A DNA stretch of 7,845 nucleotides from Deltaproteobacteria bacterium. Lineage in GTDB: Bacteria; JAUYMQ01. A program made the position numbers and the translations under genes. The notes below the pieces were generated by a model. That model was not told where the DNA came from. It did not search any database and was given only the letters and a program-made list of their open reading frames with translations. The stretch covers positions 1 to 7,845 of the forward strand of contig JAUYMQ010000011.1 in NCBI GenBank assembly GCA_030698575.1. Direction: 5' to 3'. Shown here one piece after another: positions 7,532 through 7,845 of the stretch; position 1 is the first letter of the stretch; each line of letters starts with the position of its first letter.

Positions 7532-7845
7532 TCAGCGCTTCTCGATGATTTCTGCGGCGATCGAGCTGGGGATATCCTGGTAGTGGGCGAACTGCATCGA
7601 GTAGTTCGCTCGCCCCTGGGTCATCGACCTGAGTGCCGTCGCGTAACCGAACATCATCGCGAGCGGAACTTCTGAGTTGATCACCTGGGCCCCCCCACGG
7701 GCCTGCATGTTCTTGATCTTCCCCCGACGGGAATTCAAGTCACCGATCACGTCGCCCATGTAATCCTCGGGCACGATGACCTCAATGGACATGATGGGCT
7801 CGAGCAGCACCGGCTTCGCCTTTCGGGCCCCTTCCTTGAACGCCA
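7532..7845 (-). CDS. fusA: Elongation factor G, C-terminal part (cut by window edge)
   Basis: EF-G is the cytoplasmic GTPase that drives translocation of tRNA and mRNA on the ribosome, and works with RRF in recycling. Only the last 104 codons plus two bases are visible, ending in TGA (7532-7534). They begin [18 protein letters not shown] and include [17 protein letters not shown] and [18 protein letters not shown], which are hallmarks of EF-G domain V and its C-terminal helix. The GTPase domain lies outside the window. The first visible codons are internal, so the GTG at 7810 (the V of PVLLEP) is not a start. The gene sits directly upstream of tuf, as in many bacterial str clusters. Nothing in the visible part looks broken. 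EF-G paralogues exist, but this position next to tuf and rpsJ favours the canonical fusA. Confidence 0.98.
   Translation of the reverse strand, partial: AFKEGARKAKPVLLEPIMSIEVIVPEDYMGDVIGDLNSRRGKIKNMQARGGAQVINSEVPLAMMFGYATALRSMTQGRANYSMQFAHYQDIPSSIAAEIIEKR

Overview
The window is a high-GC bacterial ribosomal-protein and elongation-factor cluster, and every gene lies on the minus strand. In the direction of transcription (right to left) the order is fusA (3' end only), tuf, rpsJ, rplC, rplD, rplW, rplB, rpsS, rplV, rpsC, rplP, rpmC, rpsQ, rplN, rplX and rplE (5' end only). This is the 3' end of the str cluster joined directly to the complete S10 cluster and the first genes of the spc cluster. 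I recognise every gene, and no accessory, mobile or defence gene is present.

Layout: positions 7532-7845 hold the last part of EF-G. A 150-nt spacer (7382-7531) precedes tuf (6191-7381). Only 22 nt separate tuf from rpsJ, so there is no room for a long S10 leader of the E. coli type. rpsJ through rplE then run with spacers of 2-49 nt. Three junctions overlap: rplP/rpmC (TTGA, 4 nt), rpmC/rpsQ (ATGA, 4 nt) and rplX/rplE (8 nt). No gap approaches 300 nt. I found no convincing promoter or strong intrinsic terminator, so the simplest reading is one long transcript starting upstream of the window (beyond 7845) and continuing past position 1.

Function: the products are EF-G and EF-Tu, small-subunit proteins S10, S19, S3 and S17, and large-subunit proteins L3, L4, L23, L2, L22, L16, L29, L14, L24 and L5. 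They build the ribosome and drive elongation on it, and co-transcription would help balance their supply.

Organism: a bacterium, from the gene order, bacterial protein families and clear Shine-Dalgarno sites. The L16 and L2 sequences do not look actinobacterial, but I cannot name the phylum from sequence alone. It tolerates TTG and GTG starts and uses TAG and TGA stops freely.

I saw no undescribed system. The points that deserve a second look are small: long, oppositely charged N-terminal tails on L3 (acidic) and L5 (basic), a valine/threonine codon bias in tuf unlike rplB, GC palindromes directly after the fusA and tuf stops, a hairpin plus T-run before the TTG start of rplD, and ribosome binding sites written into the last codons of L14 and L24.
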